A stretch of 64,000 nt of DNA from Hoeflea_A sp039025395 (GCA_039025395.1 JBCCOK010000026.1:1-64000); one strand, 5' to 3'. Counted from the stretch's first letter, positions 24,872 through 34,012 are shown. The notes: generated by a model from the sequence alone, not told the origin. Made by a program: numbers and translations.

Positions 24872-26464
24872 ATGAACGTGCAGGATCCGGCAGACCTCCA
24901 AAATCCACCAGCCCCTGTCGCAGTGCGGCTGGGCGCTGACAGGCTGTGCAAACGTTACGGACCGATCGAGGCCAACCACGATGTCTCGATTTCGGTCGCA
25001 CCGGGCGAAATCCACGCCGTTGTCGGCGAAAACGGGGCCGGCAAGTCGACGCTCATGCGGATGCTCCAGGGCATGGAGCAGCCGGATAGTGGTAACATTA
25101 TCGTTGACGATCAGATCGTGCGGCTGTCCGGACCGCAAAGGGCATTTGCGCTCGGCATCGGCATGGTTCACCAGGAATTCATGCTGGCGCCGGATCTGAC
25201 GTTGCTGGAGAACCTGGTGCTTGGCGACGAGCCATTGACCGGTTCTCTCGGCCCCGCATCGCGTATCGACTGGCAGGCGGCAATCGCTTCCGGCGAACGG
25301 CTGGCTCAGGACACGGCGGCCAGCGTTGACTGGACCCGCACCGCCCGCAGCACGCCTGTGCATGTGCAGCAGTTTGTCGAAATCATCCGTTTGCTTCGGC
25401 GCGGTACGCGTATCCTCATTCTCGACGAGCCGACGGCGGTCCTTGCGCCACAGCAGGTTGACGACCTTTTTAATCTGCTCCGCAAGCTGCGCGACAACGG
25501 GACGACAATCCTTTTCATCAGCCACAAGCTCCGCGAAGTGATGGCACTCGCCGACGGAGTGACAGTGATCAGGCGCGGTCAGGTGCAGTATACGGCAAAT
25601 GTTGCCGACACGGATGCAGACACCATCGCCGGTCACATGATCGGCGGCGTCGGCATACTTCCAGAAGCCGTTTCGGCCTCGTCGCATCGCGGCAACTTGG
25701 CCAACGAAACATTGCTTGAGGTGCGCGGTCTAACCACGCCGGTCGTCGAGAAATCACACCCATTGCACGGTATTGATCTTCGGATCGGCCGCGGCGAGAT
25801 CGTCGGCCTGGCCGGTGTCAGCGGCAACGGACAGAACGAACTGGTCGAGTGTCTTGTCGGGTTGCGCCCCTGCGACGGCGGGTCGGTACAGCTTTGCGGT
25901 CAGGACATCACACATCTCGACAATCGGCAAAGGCGGGCGCTCGGGATTGGCTTTGTCAGCGCCGACCGCCGGCACGAGGGACTGGCCCTGGAAGCGTCCG
26001 TCGAGACCAACGTAATTGCCGGCAGTCATCGCGCGCCTCCGGTGCGCAAGGGTCTATTCTTCGACCGCGGCGCAATGCGGCGCGTTGCCGAAGAACGGCT
26101 GGGCTTCGTCGATGTCCGCTATGGTGCTCTCAATGATGCGGTCAGCGACCTTTCGGGCGGCAATCAGCAGCGGCTGGTTTTCGCAAGGGAGATAGCCGCA
26201 GCACCGAGATTGCTCATCGTCTCGCAGCCGACGCGCGGCGTCGATCTGGTGGGCATCGCAGCCATCCATGGCATTCTGTCCGACTTCCGTGCGTCCGGCG
26301 GTTCGGTTCTCCTCATTTCGGAGGAACTGGAAGAGATTCTTGCCCTTTCGGATCGGATTGCGGTGATCGCGGACGGTACCATTGTCGGCCAGATGCCGGC
26401 CGGCGAAGCCGATATCAGCCGTGTCGGGAAGCTGATGGTCATGCAGGGGACAGGCAATGTCTGA
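24872..26464 (+). CDS. ABC transporter ATP-binding protein, tandem ATPase (nucleoside/sugar type)
   Basis: Energy-coupling subunit with two ABC domains in one 530-residue chain, the form used with BMP-type permeases. Domain 1 (about 10-250) has the Walker A GENGAGKST, a degenerate signature (TPVHVQQFVEI) and Walker B ILILDEPTAVLAPQQ. Domain 2 (about 260-525) has a degenerate Walker A (GVSGNGQNE), an intact signature DLSGGNQQRLVFAREI and LLIVSQPTRGVD in place of a standard Walker B. This unequal pairing is normal for the family. ATG at 24872 has GGAAG six bases upstream; the ATG at 24866 directly abuts that site and is less likely. It overlaps the next permease gene by 8 bp. Confidence 0.92.
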   Translation: MNVQDPADLQNPPAPVAVRLGADRLCKRYGPIEANHDVSISVAPGEIHAVVGENGAGKSTLMRMLQGMEQPDSGNIIVDDQIVRLSGPQRAFALGIGMVHQEFMLAPDLTLLENLVLGDEPLTGSLGPASRIDWQAAIASGERLAQDTAASVDWTRTARSTPVHVQQFVEIIRLLRRGTRILILDEPTAVLAPQQVDDLFNLLRKLRDNGTTILFISHKLREVMALADGVTVIRRGQVQYTANVADTDADTIAGHMIGGVGILPEAVSASSHRGNLANETLLEVRGLTTPVVEKSHPLHGIDLRIGRGEIVGLAGVSGNGQNELVECLVGLRPCDGGSVQLCGQDITHLDNRQRRALGIGFVSADRRHEGLALEASVETNVIAGSHRAPPVRKGLFFDRGAMRRVAEERLGFVDVRYGALNDAVSDLSGGNQQRLVFAREIAAAPRLLIVSQPTRGVDLVGIAAIHGILSDFRASGGSVLLISEELEEILALSDRIAVIADGTIVGQMPAGEADISRVGKLMVMQGTGNV

Positions 26465-27521
26465 GGCTGCGACAATCGCGCGCCAGCCTTTTTCCCAGTG
26501 GCTTGACCGCGGCATCGGACTGGCATTTCCGTTCGTCGTCGCCCTTGTCGTCGCGGCCATCGTCCTGATGCTTGTCGGCGAGAATCCGATCGATGTCCTC
26601 GCGCTGATGTTTGCCGAATCGTTCGGCAACCAGCGCCGGCTGGCTGCAACCCTGTCGGCGGCGACACCCTTGCTCTTCACCGGTGTGGCAACGGCGATCT
26701 GTTTCCGCTCCGGCGTCTTTAATGTCGGGGTCGAGGGTGCCTTTGTCGTGGGCGGCCTCTGTGCCGCCTTCATCGGCTTTACGCTGCCTGCCGCCATGGG
26801 CCTTTCGCTGATTCCGCTGGCTTTCGGGTTTGCGGCGATCATATCGGCGATCTGGCTTTTCGTTCCGGGTTTCCTTCTCGCCAGATATGACGTCGACGAG
26901 GTGGTGTCGACACTGATGTTGAACTTCGTCGCGTTCGGTATAACCGGCTACCTCGTCAACGGCCCGCTTCTTTCAGAACTCTCCGGCAACAACGTCACGC
27001 CTCTTGTCCACGAAGCCGCGCAACTGCCGCGCCTCCTTCCCCCTTCTACGCTTCATGCAGGATTTCTTGTCGGGCTGTTGGTTGTGATCCTCTATGGGAT
27101 CTGGGCGAGGCGCACGCCGTCCGGTTTTGAAAGTGCGTTGGTCGGACAAAGCAAGCGCTTTTCCAGCGCCGTGGGTATTTCGATCCCCGCCACCATCGTT
27201 CTGGTCATGGTGCTTTCAGGCATCATTTCCGGACTTGGTGGCGCGTCGCATGCGCTCGGCCAACTGCATCGCTTCGCCGACGGGTTTTCGCCGGGTTACG
27301 GCTTTACCGGAATGGCGGTCGCCCTGCTCGGTCGAAACAACGCCATCGGCATTTTTCTCGGCGCAATCCTGTTCGGTGCATTGGCGTCTGCCGGCACCAC
27401 TGTTCAGCTCTTTTCCGATATCCCGCTCGACATCGTTAATATTATCGAGGGCACCGTTATGATTTTCGCGGTGGTCGAGCTCGGCCGCATCACCCTCTTT
27501 CGATGGAGGGCGCGCGCATGA
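26457..27521 (+). CDS. ABC transporter permease (nucleoside/BMP type), subunit 1
   Basis: Inner-membrane permease, 354 residues with about nine to ten hydrophobic helices. It contains the family signature FNVGVEGAFVVGGLCAAFIGF near residues 89-109 and DVDEVVSTLMLNFVAFGITGYLVNGPL near 143-169. The late stretch GGASHALGQLHRFADGFSPGYGFTGMAVALLGRNNAIG near 260-297 is also typical of YufP/NupP-like permeases. It begins inside the ATPase gene and ends overlapping the second permease by ATGA, so the transporter genes are translated as one coupled unit. The two permeases should pair as a heterodimer. Confidence 0.9.
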   Translation: MSEAATIARQPFSQWLDRGIGLAFPFVVALVVAAIVLMLVGENPIDVLALMFAESFGNQRRLAATLSAATPLLFTGVATAICFRSGVFNVGVEGAFVVGGLCAAFIGFTLPAAMGLSLIPLAFGFAAIISAIWLFVPGFLLARYDVDEVVSTLMLNFVAFGITGYLVNGPLLSELSGNNVTPLVHEAAQLPRLLPPSTLHAGFLVGLLVVILYGIWARRTPSGFESALVGQSKRFSSAVGISIPATIVLVMVLSGIISGLGGASHALGQLHRFADGFSPGYGFTGMAVALLGRNNAIGIFLGAILFGALASAGTTVQLFSDIPLDIVNIIEGTVMIFAVVELGRITLFRWRARA

Positions 27522-28417
27522 TGATCGATCAGATCATTGCGGCTTCTCTGACATTGACAACGCCGATCCTGCTGGCGGCGATGGGCGGTCTCGTCAATCG
27601 GCAGGGCGGCATCGTCAATATCGCGCTTGATGCCAAGATGCTTGCCGGTGCTTTTGTCGCGGTGATCGTTTCATCGGCAACCGGCAACTGGTTTTTTGCT
27701 GTCGTGACGGCGGCTTTCGCAGGCGCTCTCATCGGATATGTCTTTTCTCTGGTGATCACCCGCGCCAACGCCAACATGATTGTCGCCGGACTGGGGCTCA
27801 ATGTGCTTGTTGCCGGGCTCATCGGGTTCGTCCTCAGTTGGGTCTATGACTCCAGCGGCACCCTGCGGCTTCCCGACGTGCAACTGCTGCCCAGGTTCTT
27901 GCCGGAATTTGTTGCCGGCATCCCATTTTTAGGCCGCGCGCTCTCGGAACTGGAACCGTTGACCGTGTTCGCGTGGATCAGCGTGTTCGCTTTGCCGTTT
28001 CTTTTGGCCAATACACGCATCGGTCTTTGGATCAGGGCAACCGGCAATGCCCCGCAAGTTGCAAGGGCGATGGGCGTTCCCGGCCGCAATGTGCAAGACT
28101 TTTCAACCGCTTTTGCAGGTTTCTTCTCAGGTCTTGGCGGCGCGCATCTGGCTCTCGCGTCGATTGGCCTTTTTAATGAGGGGCTGACTGCAGGTCGCGG
28201 ATTCATCGCTCTTGCCGCTTTCTATTTCGGTCGCGACAAGCCGGTCGCAACGGCACTTGTATGCCTGTTGTTCGGCTTTCTCGATGCCACTCAGATTCGC
28301 ATGCAGACGGCGGGACTGCCGCCGAAACTCATCGGCACAATCCCCTATCTGATGGTGCTGGTGGCTCTATGCATCGCCGGATGGCGAAGCCATCGCGCAA
28401 AGGCAATCACATCATGA
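27518..28417 (+). CDS. ABC transporter permease (nucleoside/BMP type), subunit 2
   Basis: Second inner-membrane permease, 299 residues with about eight to nine helices, homologous to YufQ/NupQ-type subunits. It begins MMIDQIIAASLTLTTPILLAAMGGLVNRQGGIVNIALDAKMLAGAF, where GGIVNIALDAKML is the signature equivalent of the FNVGVEG motif in the partner. GVPGRNVQDFSTAFAGFFSGLGGAHLAL near 180-208 is also characteristic. ATG at 27518 overlaps the previous stop (ATGA); an upstream ATG at 27503 is possible but unnecessary. It overlaps the cysteine hydrolase gene by four bases. Confidence 0.9.
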   Translation: MMIDQIIAASLTLTTPILLAAMGGLVNRQGGIVNIALDAKMLAGAFVAVIVSSATGNWFFAVVTAAFAGALIGYVFSLVITRANANMIVAGLGLNVLVAGLIGFVLSWVYDSSGTLRLPDVQLLPRFLPEFVAGIPFLGRALSELEPLTVFAWISVFALPFLLANTRIGLWIRATGNAPQVARAMGVPGRNVQDFSTAFAGFFSGLGGAHLALASIGLFNEGLTAGRGFIALAAFYFGRDKPVATALVCLLFGFLDATQIRMQTAGLPPKLIGTIPYLMVLVALCIAGWRSHRAKAITS

Positions 28418-28968
28418 AAACAGCACTGATCATCATCGACATGCAGAATTCCTTCCTGCACCCGGAGGGCGAGAATTACTACGCGCAAGCACAAGAAATC
28501 GTTCCCCGTATCAAACGGCTATTGTCCGCCGCCCGGACATCAGGAAAGCTGGTCGTGCATGTATCCGACCGGCACCGAGAAGGGTTTGACGACTTCGAGC
28601 AGAAGCACTTGCCACGACACTGTGTAAGCGGCGGTTTTCACGCCGAGTACTTCGAAGGTTTTGGTCCCAGTGGCCACAAGAATGAGATCGAAATCGTCAA
28701 GCGGCGCTTCAGCGCGTTTTTTGCCACAGAATTGGCGCTCTTTCTCAACGAGCAGTCGATCGAGCGGCTGGTGCTGTGCGGCGTAAAGACGAATGTCTGC
28801 GTGCGCGCAACTTCGCAGGATGCCTTCGCCAACGGTTTTGAAGTCTGTGTTGTGCGCGATGCGACGAACTCAAATCGTGGTCACCTTGCCAAAGCCTCGC
28901 TTGAAGACATCGAACGGTATCTGGGCCGGTTGGTATCCACCGAGGAAGCGTTGGGGATGCTGTCATGA
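28414..28968 (+). CDS. isochorismatase family cysteine hydrolase
   Basis: Cytoplasmic amide or related C-N hydrolase of 184 residues. Unlike the homolog at 8284, all three catalytic residues are visible: the aspartate in LIIIDMQNSF (Asp9), the lysine in EIVKRRFSAF (about residue 94), and the nucleophilic cysteine in GVKTNVCVRATSQDA (about 130). It opens with ATGA coupling to the permease and closes with ATGA coupling to the kinase, so it is an integral step of the pathway. It may hydrolyse the released base or a ring-opened product, comparable to RutB or nicotinamidase. Nicotinamidase itself is possible but lacks obvious metal-site support. A longer upstream frame from 28261 only shadows the permease. 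Confidence 0.87.
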   Translation: MKTALIIIDMQNSFLHPEGENYYAQAQEIVPRIKRLLSAARTSGKLVVHVSDRHREGFDDFEQKHLPRHCVSGGFHAEYFEGFGPSGHKNEIEIVKRRFSAFFATELALFLNEQSIERLVLCGVKTNVCVRATSQDAFANGFEVCVVRDATNSNRGHLAKASLEDIERYLGRLVSTEEALGMLS

Positions 28969-29810
28969 GCGCGCTTGCCGTGACCGGCTATGCAAGCCTC
29001 GATTACGCAATCGGGCTGGCCGGCCAGATCGGCGGCGACGAGACCACCTTGATCAACCACCGGGACCCGCGGGCATGGCCGCGGATCGGCGGCTGTCCCG
29101 CCTATATGGCGATGGCGGTTGCTGCAAAGACCGAAGCTGTTTCGCCTGTCACCTGGATCGGATCCGGACCTGAAAGCGATCTTTATGTAGAGACATTGGC
29201 CAGTACCGGTGTTGCAACGAACGGTATTGCCCGTCTGCGATGCGACCGCGCGCCGACGGCGATCATGGCCTATCAGGGCGACGGTACGTGCGCCTGTCTT
29301 TTCGATCCTGTGTTCGCAGGCGATGAAGAACTGACCACAAACCAGAGCGATATCATCGCCTCTGCCAGCCATCTCTGCGTTTCGGTCGGACCTCCGCATC
29401 TCATCGGTCAGATTCTTGCCCTGAGAGAAAGCAGTGCCCGGCTTTACTGGGTCGTGAAAAACGACGCGCGTTGTTTCACGCCGGATGTAGCCGCGGAAAT
29501 TTCGGCCATCGCCGATGTGATTTTCTGCAACGCTTCAGAAAGGTCGCTTGTCGGGTCGGCAGCAAACGCAGCGGTGATCGTCGAGACACGCGGCCCGGAC
29601 GGGATATCCGTCACGCATGGCGGCAGCGTGCGCGAAATGCCTGTCGAAACCATGCCGGTGCGTGACGCGACGGGTGCCGGCGACACGCTTGCCGGCGGCT
29701 ATGTGGCCGCCGAAATGTCCGGGGTCGGCGACCCGGTATCGGCGGCGCAGGCGGGGCTTGATGCGGCGCGCAGGATGCTGCAGGAGCGGCTCGAAAGGAA
29801 GGAACCATGA
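28965..29810 (+). CDS. PfkB family carbohydrate/nucleoside kinase
   Basis: Ribokinase-fold kinase of 281 residues. It opens with ALAVTGYASLDYAI, has the substrate loop IGGCPAYMAMAVAAK near 42-57 (ribokinase usually shows GGKGANQA), and near the C-terminus the ATP-anion-hole and catalytic motif DATGAGDTLAGGY around residues 230-242, with the catalytic aspartate in GAGD. Homologs phosphorylate ribose, adenosine, pseudouridine or other sugars. In this operon it could phosphorylate an intact nucleoside or the freed sugar. It is coupled by ATGA to the genes on both sides. The substrate cannot be assigned. Confidence 0.88.
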   Translation: MSALAVTGYASLDYAIGLAGQIGGDETTLINHRDPRAWPRIGGCPAYMAMAVAAKTEAVSPVTWIGSGPESDLYVETLASTGVATNGIARLRCDRAPTAIMAYQGDGTCACLFDPVFAGDEELTTNQSDIIASASHLCVSVGPPHLIGQILALRESSARLYWVVKNDARCFTPDVAAEISAIADVIFCNASERSLVGSAANAAVIVETRGPDGISVTHGGSVREMPVETMPVRDATGAGDTLAGGYVAAEMSGVGDPVSAAQAGLDAARRMLQERLERKEP

Positions 29811-30544
29811 AAAAGGCCTGGTATCTCGGATATACGGCCAAGGATATTGGAGACCGTGCCATCCTAATCGGCGACCCGGACCGGGTTGAGCGCATTGCAA
29901 GATTGCTTGAGCGGCCTCAATTCCTGCCGGTATCGCGAGGCTTGAGATCGGTGACTGGCCGTTTTGGCGACCATACCGTCACGGTTGCGGCGTTCGGCAT
30001 GGGCGCGCCGATTGCGACAATCGTGCTGCATGAGCTGGCCGATCTCGGCATATCGCGCTTCTTGCGAATTGGCACTGCCATGTATTTTCCCCCCGCGCAT
30101 GGCGGCGATTTCATCATCAGCCAATCGGCACTCGGCTTTGACGGAACGTCGCCATCCTACCTGGAGAGCGATGCGCCCTACCCGGCCGATGCCGCAATGA
30201 TTGCAGCGCTCGATAAGGCCGCGACCGCCGCCGGACGGACAGCGCATACGGGTCTTTACGCAACCTATGACGCCTTCTACCGCGACATGTTCGGGATCGA
30301 TGATGCAGGCCGGGCGCGTGCCGAAAACAACCGGCGGAAGCTTGCAGAAAAGGGCGTGCTTGCGATCGATATGGAAACGGCGGGGCTGCTGGCAGCCGCC
30401 AATGCAGTCGATGTTGCCTTCGCAACCCTGTGCCTCGGCACGGTGGACGCACTGACCCAGGAGAAGCTGGCGCCGGAAGCGCTCGCAGAGGGCGAGGCAA
30501 TGCTGTTTGAAATCGCTCTTGAAGGGATATGCGCATATGGCTGA
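29807..30544 (+). CDS. nucleoside phosphorylase (PNP/UDP family)
   Basis: Likely phosphorolysis of a ribonucleoside to base plus ribose-1-phosphate in the cytoplasm. The 245-residue length fits the hexameric DeoD/Udp class. RAILIGDPDRVERIARLLE near residues 17-35 is the family start with the phosphate-binding region, VAAFGMGAPIATIVLHELADLGISRFLRIGTA near 56-87 is the core, and AIDMETAGLLAAAN near 184-197 contains the ribose-contacting Met-Glu. Upstream is the kinase (ATGA overlap); 27 bp downstream begins a SIS-domain gene. Together with the BMP transporter this is the best evidence that the operon handles a nucleoside, but purine, pyrimidine or a modified base cannot be told apart. Confidence 0.88.
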   Translation: MKKAWYLGYTAKDIGDRAILIGDPDRVERIARLLERPQFLPVSRGLRSVTGRFGDHTVTVAAFGMGAPIATIVLHELADLGISRFLRIGTAMYFPPAHGGDFIISQSALGFDGTSPSYLESDAPYPADAAMIAALDKAATAAGRTAHTGLYATYDAFYRDMFGIDDAGRARAENNRRKLAEKGVLAIDMETAGLLAAANAVDVAFATLCLGTVDALTQEKLAPEALAEGEAMLFEIALEGICAYG

Positions 30545-30571
30545 TCGACGATTGACGCGAGGAACATCGCA

Positions 30572-31339
30572 ATGAGCACCATATCTACTGCCTATTTCTC
30601 AACGGTGATCGAACGGCTGAGAAGAGTCTCGGAAACTCAAGGCGAAGCGATTGAAAAAGCCGCGGAAATCTGCGCAGAAGCCATCATCAACGACAAACTG
30701 GTCTTCACCTTCGGGACCGGCCACGGCTCGTTTGCCGCAATGGAAATGTTTCCGCGCACCGGCACCGTGACCGGCTTCCGTCCGATCGTCGAAAGCAGCA
30801 TGATATCCTTCCATCGTGTGCTCGGTGACGGCGGTGCGCGCCAGTACCGGTTTATTCACGGACGCGAAGGTTATGGCGATGCCATACTCTCTTCGCATCA
30901 ACTCGACGCCGATGATGCGATGCTCATATTTTCCCATTCAGGTCTCAATGCCGTAACGCTCGATATCGCGGTGGGTGCCAAGGCGCGCGGCATGAAAGTG
31001 ATCGGTGTGACGTCCGTACCGCATTCCTCATCGACGCCATCGCGGCATTCTTGCGGCAAGCGCCTGTTCGAGCTCGCCGATGTGGTCATCGACACCGGTG
31101 TTCCAAAAGGCGATGCGGGAACGACGATCGATGGGCTGAAATACCGCGTCGGCGCGACCTCCACATCGATTGCCATCGCCATCGGCCAGGCGATCAATGC
31201 GGCGACTGCGGACATCATGGTCAAACGCGGATATGAGCCCTTCGTGATGGTCAGCCCGAACACCGCTGAAAAGGCCGAGGCCGACATGCAGAACGACCGC
31301 AACTATGCCGAACTGTGGCGGCGATTGAAGATGCGATGA
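30572..31339 (+). CDS. SIS domain sugar isomerase-like protein
   Basis: Sugar-phosphate binding protein of 255 residues with one SIS domain. Evidence: LVFTFGTGHGSFAAMEMF near residues 43-60 and the phosphate-binding serine loop MLIFSHSGLNAVTLDIAVGAKARGMKVIGVTS near 117-148. It resembles the UPF0309/YlbF-type group rather than GutQ or GmhA. A ribosome binding site GAGGAA precedes the ATG. Following a nucleoside phosphorylase and a kinase, it could isomerise the sugar phosphate (for instance an aldose-1- or -5-phosphate to a ketose form), but no such activity can be proved from sequence. Confidence 0.82.
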   Translation: MSTISTAYFSTVIERLRRVSETQGEAIEKAAEICAEAIINDKLVFTFGTGHGSFAAMEMFPRTGTVTGFRPIVESSMISFHRVLGDGGARQYRFIHGREGYGDAILSSHQLDADDAMLIFSHSGLNAVTLDIAVGAKARGMKVIGVTSVPHSSSTPSRHSCGKRLFELADVVIDTGVPKGDAGTTIDGLKYRVGATSTSIAIAIGQAINAATADIMVKRGYEPFVMVSPNTAEKAEADMQNDRNYAELWRRLKMR

Positions 31340-31352
31340 AAGGATTTCAATA

Positions 31353-32804
31353 GTGGAACGTGGCGTCTTTATTGACGGTGCATGGGACATGGCTGCGAAT
31401 CTCGAGCGGTACGACATCCATGACCCGGCGACCGGAGAAGCCGTGGGATCGACATTGCTTGCCAATGCCGAAACGGTTGACCGCGCCGTTGCGGTGGCCG
31501 AAGAGGCGGTGCCGCGCCTTGCTGGGCTTCGCGCCGATGAAAGGGCGGCAATCCTCGAAAGAGCAGCGGATCTAATGGACGAGCGTGCACAGGACATGGC
31601 GCTGCTTCTGACCCGCGAACAGGGAAAACCCGTTGCCGACAATGTGAAGGAAATTCTCTTCGGTGCCCGGGTGCTCCGGTACTATGCAGGCGAAGCGGTG
31701 CGCATTGGCGGTTCGCTGCGGCCGGCCATGGCAGCCGATATCAAGAATATCGTTTCCTACCACCCCGTCGGTGTGGCGGCCGCCATCGTGCCGTGGAACT
31801 ATCCGGTTGATATTTACTGCTGGAAAGCCGGGCCGGCGATCGCCGCGGGCTGTCCGTTGATTGTCAAATCACCCCCGGAAACGCCACTGGCCATCGCCAT
31901 GTTGGTCGACTGTCTGCACGAGGCGGGGCTGCCGAAGGGCGCGATCGCCGATCTTGCGGGACACGGTCTCATCGCCGGGGCAGCACTGGCGCGCCATTCA
32001 CGGGTTCGGGTGATCTCGGCGACCGCATCCATTCCCGCCGGGCAGGATATCATGCGCAACGCCGCCGGAAACCTGAAGAAACTGTGTCTTGAGCTCGGCG
32101 GCAACGCGCCGCTCGTCGTCATGGCCGATGCCGATCTTGAAGCTGCGGCACGGGCCGCGCACCGCCGGGCTTTCTCCAACATGGGTCAGATTTGCATCAC
32201 GGTGAACCGAATCCTCGTGGACAAGGCGGTGCACAACGCGTTTTCGGATATTCTTGCAAGTCTCGCCGAAGCGACGGAACTCGGTCACGGTGTTGATTCC
32301 GGGGTCGAATACGGACCGGTGCTCAATCAATCCGTGATCGACCGGGTGGAAGCACATCAGGAGGATGCCGTCAAAAAAGGCGGTCGTCTCATTGCCGGTG
32401 GAAAGCGCCTGCACGGAGACGGCTACGATGCCGGGTTTTTCTATCGGCCGACGGTCATCGACAATGCGCCCTCGGACAGCCTGCCGATGACAAGCGAAAC
32501 CTACGGTCCGCTTGCCGCGATCGCCACATTCGACTCAGAGGCGCAGTTGATTGCCATGGCGAACAGCCTTGAATACGGCCTCGCAGCCTATCTTTACGGA
32601 TCCGATCTTGAGCGGCTGTGGGCCATGGCGGACAGGCTGGAGTTCGGCGGTGTTGGCATCAATGTCAACGATGTCAGTGAACTGCAGGCGCCGTTCGGCG
32701 GCTGGAAGATGAGCGGCATCGGCCGCGAGCTCGGACCAGAAGGTCTTGATGCCTATCTGGAACCGAAGCTGGTCAAGATGCGGGTACGCGGCACAACGCG
32801 CTAG
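31353..32804 (+). CDS. aldehyde dehydrogenase (succinate-semialdehyde-type)
   Basis: NAD(P)-dependent aldehyde oxidation, 483 residues. Landmarks in order: HPVGVAAAIVPWNYPVDIYCWKAGPAIAAGC near 133-163 with the oxyanion asparagine, the general-base glutamate in LCLELGGNAPLVV (about 248), the nucleophilic cysteine in FSNMGQICITVNR (about 282), and the C-terminal EFGGVGINVNDVSELQAPFGGWKMSGIGREL. The start is GTG at 31353, preceded by AAAGGA. It is the last gene of the operon, 13 bp after the SIS gene. It probably disposes of an aldehyde formed late in the pathway. Its stop shares CTAG with the stop of the convergent aminotransferase. Confidence 0.88.
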   Translation: MERGVFIDGAWDMAANLERYDIHDPATGEAVGSTLLANAETVDRAVAVAEEAVPRLAGLRADERAAILERAADLMDERAQDMALLLTREQGKPVADNVKEILFGARVLRYYAGEAVRIGGSLRPAMAADIKNIVSYHPVGVAAAIVPWNYPVDIYCWKAGPAIAAGCPLIVKSPPETPLAIAMLVDCLHEAGLPKGAIADLAGHGLIAGAALARHSRVRVISATASIPAGQDIMRNAAGNLKKLCLELGGNAPLVVMADADLEAAARAAHRRAFSNMGQICITVNRILVDKAVHNAFSDILASLAEATELGHGVDSGVEYGPVLNQSVIDRVEAHQEDAVKKGGRLIAGGKRLHGDGYDAGFFYRPTVIDNAPSDSLPMTSETYGPLAAIATFDSEAQLIAMANSLEYGLAAYLYGSDLERLWAMADRLEFGGVGINVNDVSELQAPFGGWKMSGIGRELGPEGLDAYLEPKLVKMRVRGTTR

Positions 32805-34012
32805 AATCGGCCGTCTGCTGCCATTGCTGCCGGTTCGCGCGCAAACGCGCCGAGCGCTAGCGACGCGGCGCCGACGCCCGATTGAGACAGCCGCTCTCCC
32901 ATGGCCGACAGCGCCATGTCAATGCTGCCAAGACAGCCCAATATGGTCGGTGGATTGATGTGCCCCATATGGCCGATGCGGATAGTCTCTTCTGCCCGAT
33001 GGCCAATTCCACTGCCGACCGTCACGCCGCAATGGTGCGCACAAAACGCTATGATATTGCGCGCACGTTCGCCCTCAAAGCGAAATACGGAGACCGAATT
33101 CGAACGGTCCGCAGGATCGTCGACATTGAACGTCGCACCGGCTTCCTGCCATACGTCAATGGCGGCGCGTGTTGCGGACCCCAGCGCCGCATGACGGTGA
33201 TAGATTGACGGCAGTCCCTCCTCGAAAATCATCTTGAGCGCTTCCTGCAGGCCGAAAAGCAATTGTTCGGGCGGTGTTCCGCAATACTTCTGGTAGTGGA
33301 CCTTGCCGTCGCGCGCGGTCCAGTCCCAATAGGGGGTCCGCAATCCGGCTGTCCTGTGGGCCGCCTTGGCATTCGGACTGACGGCCGTAAATCCAAGGCC
33401 GGCCGGTGACATGAGACCCTTTTGCGATCCCGCCAGCGCAACATCGACCCGCCAGCCGTCAAAATCGAACGGCATGGTTCCAAGAGAGGCCATCGCATCA
33501 ATCAGCAAAAGCGCGCCGTGGCCGGCTGCATCAATCGCGGCGCGTAGGGCTGCAATGTCGTTTGCCACTCCGCTTGCCGTGTCCACCTGGACTGCAAGAA
33601 TTCCGGAAATGGACTGTTCCGGGTCCCGGCGCAGACGCTCTTCGACCTTTCCCATATCTATGGCCGAACCCCAATCGGTCGGCAGGACTTCGACTTCAAG
33701 CCCCAGCTTGGCACCCATCTCGCCCCATCCGACGGCAAAACGGCCTGATTCAAGCACCAGGATCCTGTCTCCGCGGGAGAAAACATTTGTCAATGCCGCC
33801 TCCCAGGCGCCATGGCCATTGGCGGCGTAGATATAGGTGTCGCTTTGTGTTCCGAAGACATGCTTCAGCCCCCGCTGACAATCGTCGGTAACTTCGAGCA
33901 TCGGCCCTGAATAGATGTCCATCGCGGCCCGGTGCATGGCGTTAAGCACCCGATCGGGAAGGATCGAGGGTCCCGGGATCAAGACGAATTCGGGACCGTT
34001 GGCAAGTGTCAT
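32801..34012 (-). CDS. class V PLP-dependent aminotransferase (alanine/serine-glyoxylate type)
   Basis: PLP enzyme of 403 residues in the alanine-glyoxylate/serine-glyoxylate aminotransferase group. It starts FVLIPGPSILPDRVLNAM, with YIYAANGHGAWEAAL near 72-86 holding the cofactor phosphate, VDTASGVANDIAALR near 143-157, and the Schiff-base lysine in ALAGSQKGLMSPAGLGF near residue 195. The ATG at 34012 follows a purine-rich leader (GGAAAGCGAAGAA); a frame extended to 34237 adds 75 residues unlike the family and would run under the divergent gene. Substrate candidates include glyoxylate, pyruvate and pyridoxamine. It is divergent from the racemase-fold gene at 34212. Confidence 0.88.
   Translation of the reverse strand: MTLANGPEFVLIPGPSILPDRVLNAMHRAAMDIYSGPMLEVTDDCQRGLKHVFGTQSDTYIYAANGHGAWEAALTNVFSRGDRILVLESGRFAVGWGEMGAKLGLEVEVLPTDWGSAIDMGKVEERLRRDPEQSISGILAVQVDTASGVANDIAALRAAIDAAGHGALLLIDAMASLGTMPFDFDGWRVDVALAGSQKGLMSPAGLGFTAVSPNAKAAHRTAGLRTPYWDWTARDGKVHYQKYCGTPPEQLLFGLQEALKMIFEEGLPSIYHRHAALGSATRAAIDVWQEAGATFNVDDPADRSNSVSVFRFEGERARNIIAFCAHHCGVTVGSGIGHRAEETIRIGHMGHINPPTILGCLGSIDMALSAMGERLSQSGVGAASLALGAFAREPAAMAADGRF

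Noticed and set aside
23777..25687. A 636-residue open frame on the minus strand
   Set aside because: It runs antisense to the binding protein and ATPase genes, has no recognisable domain and no operon context.
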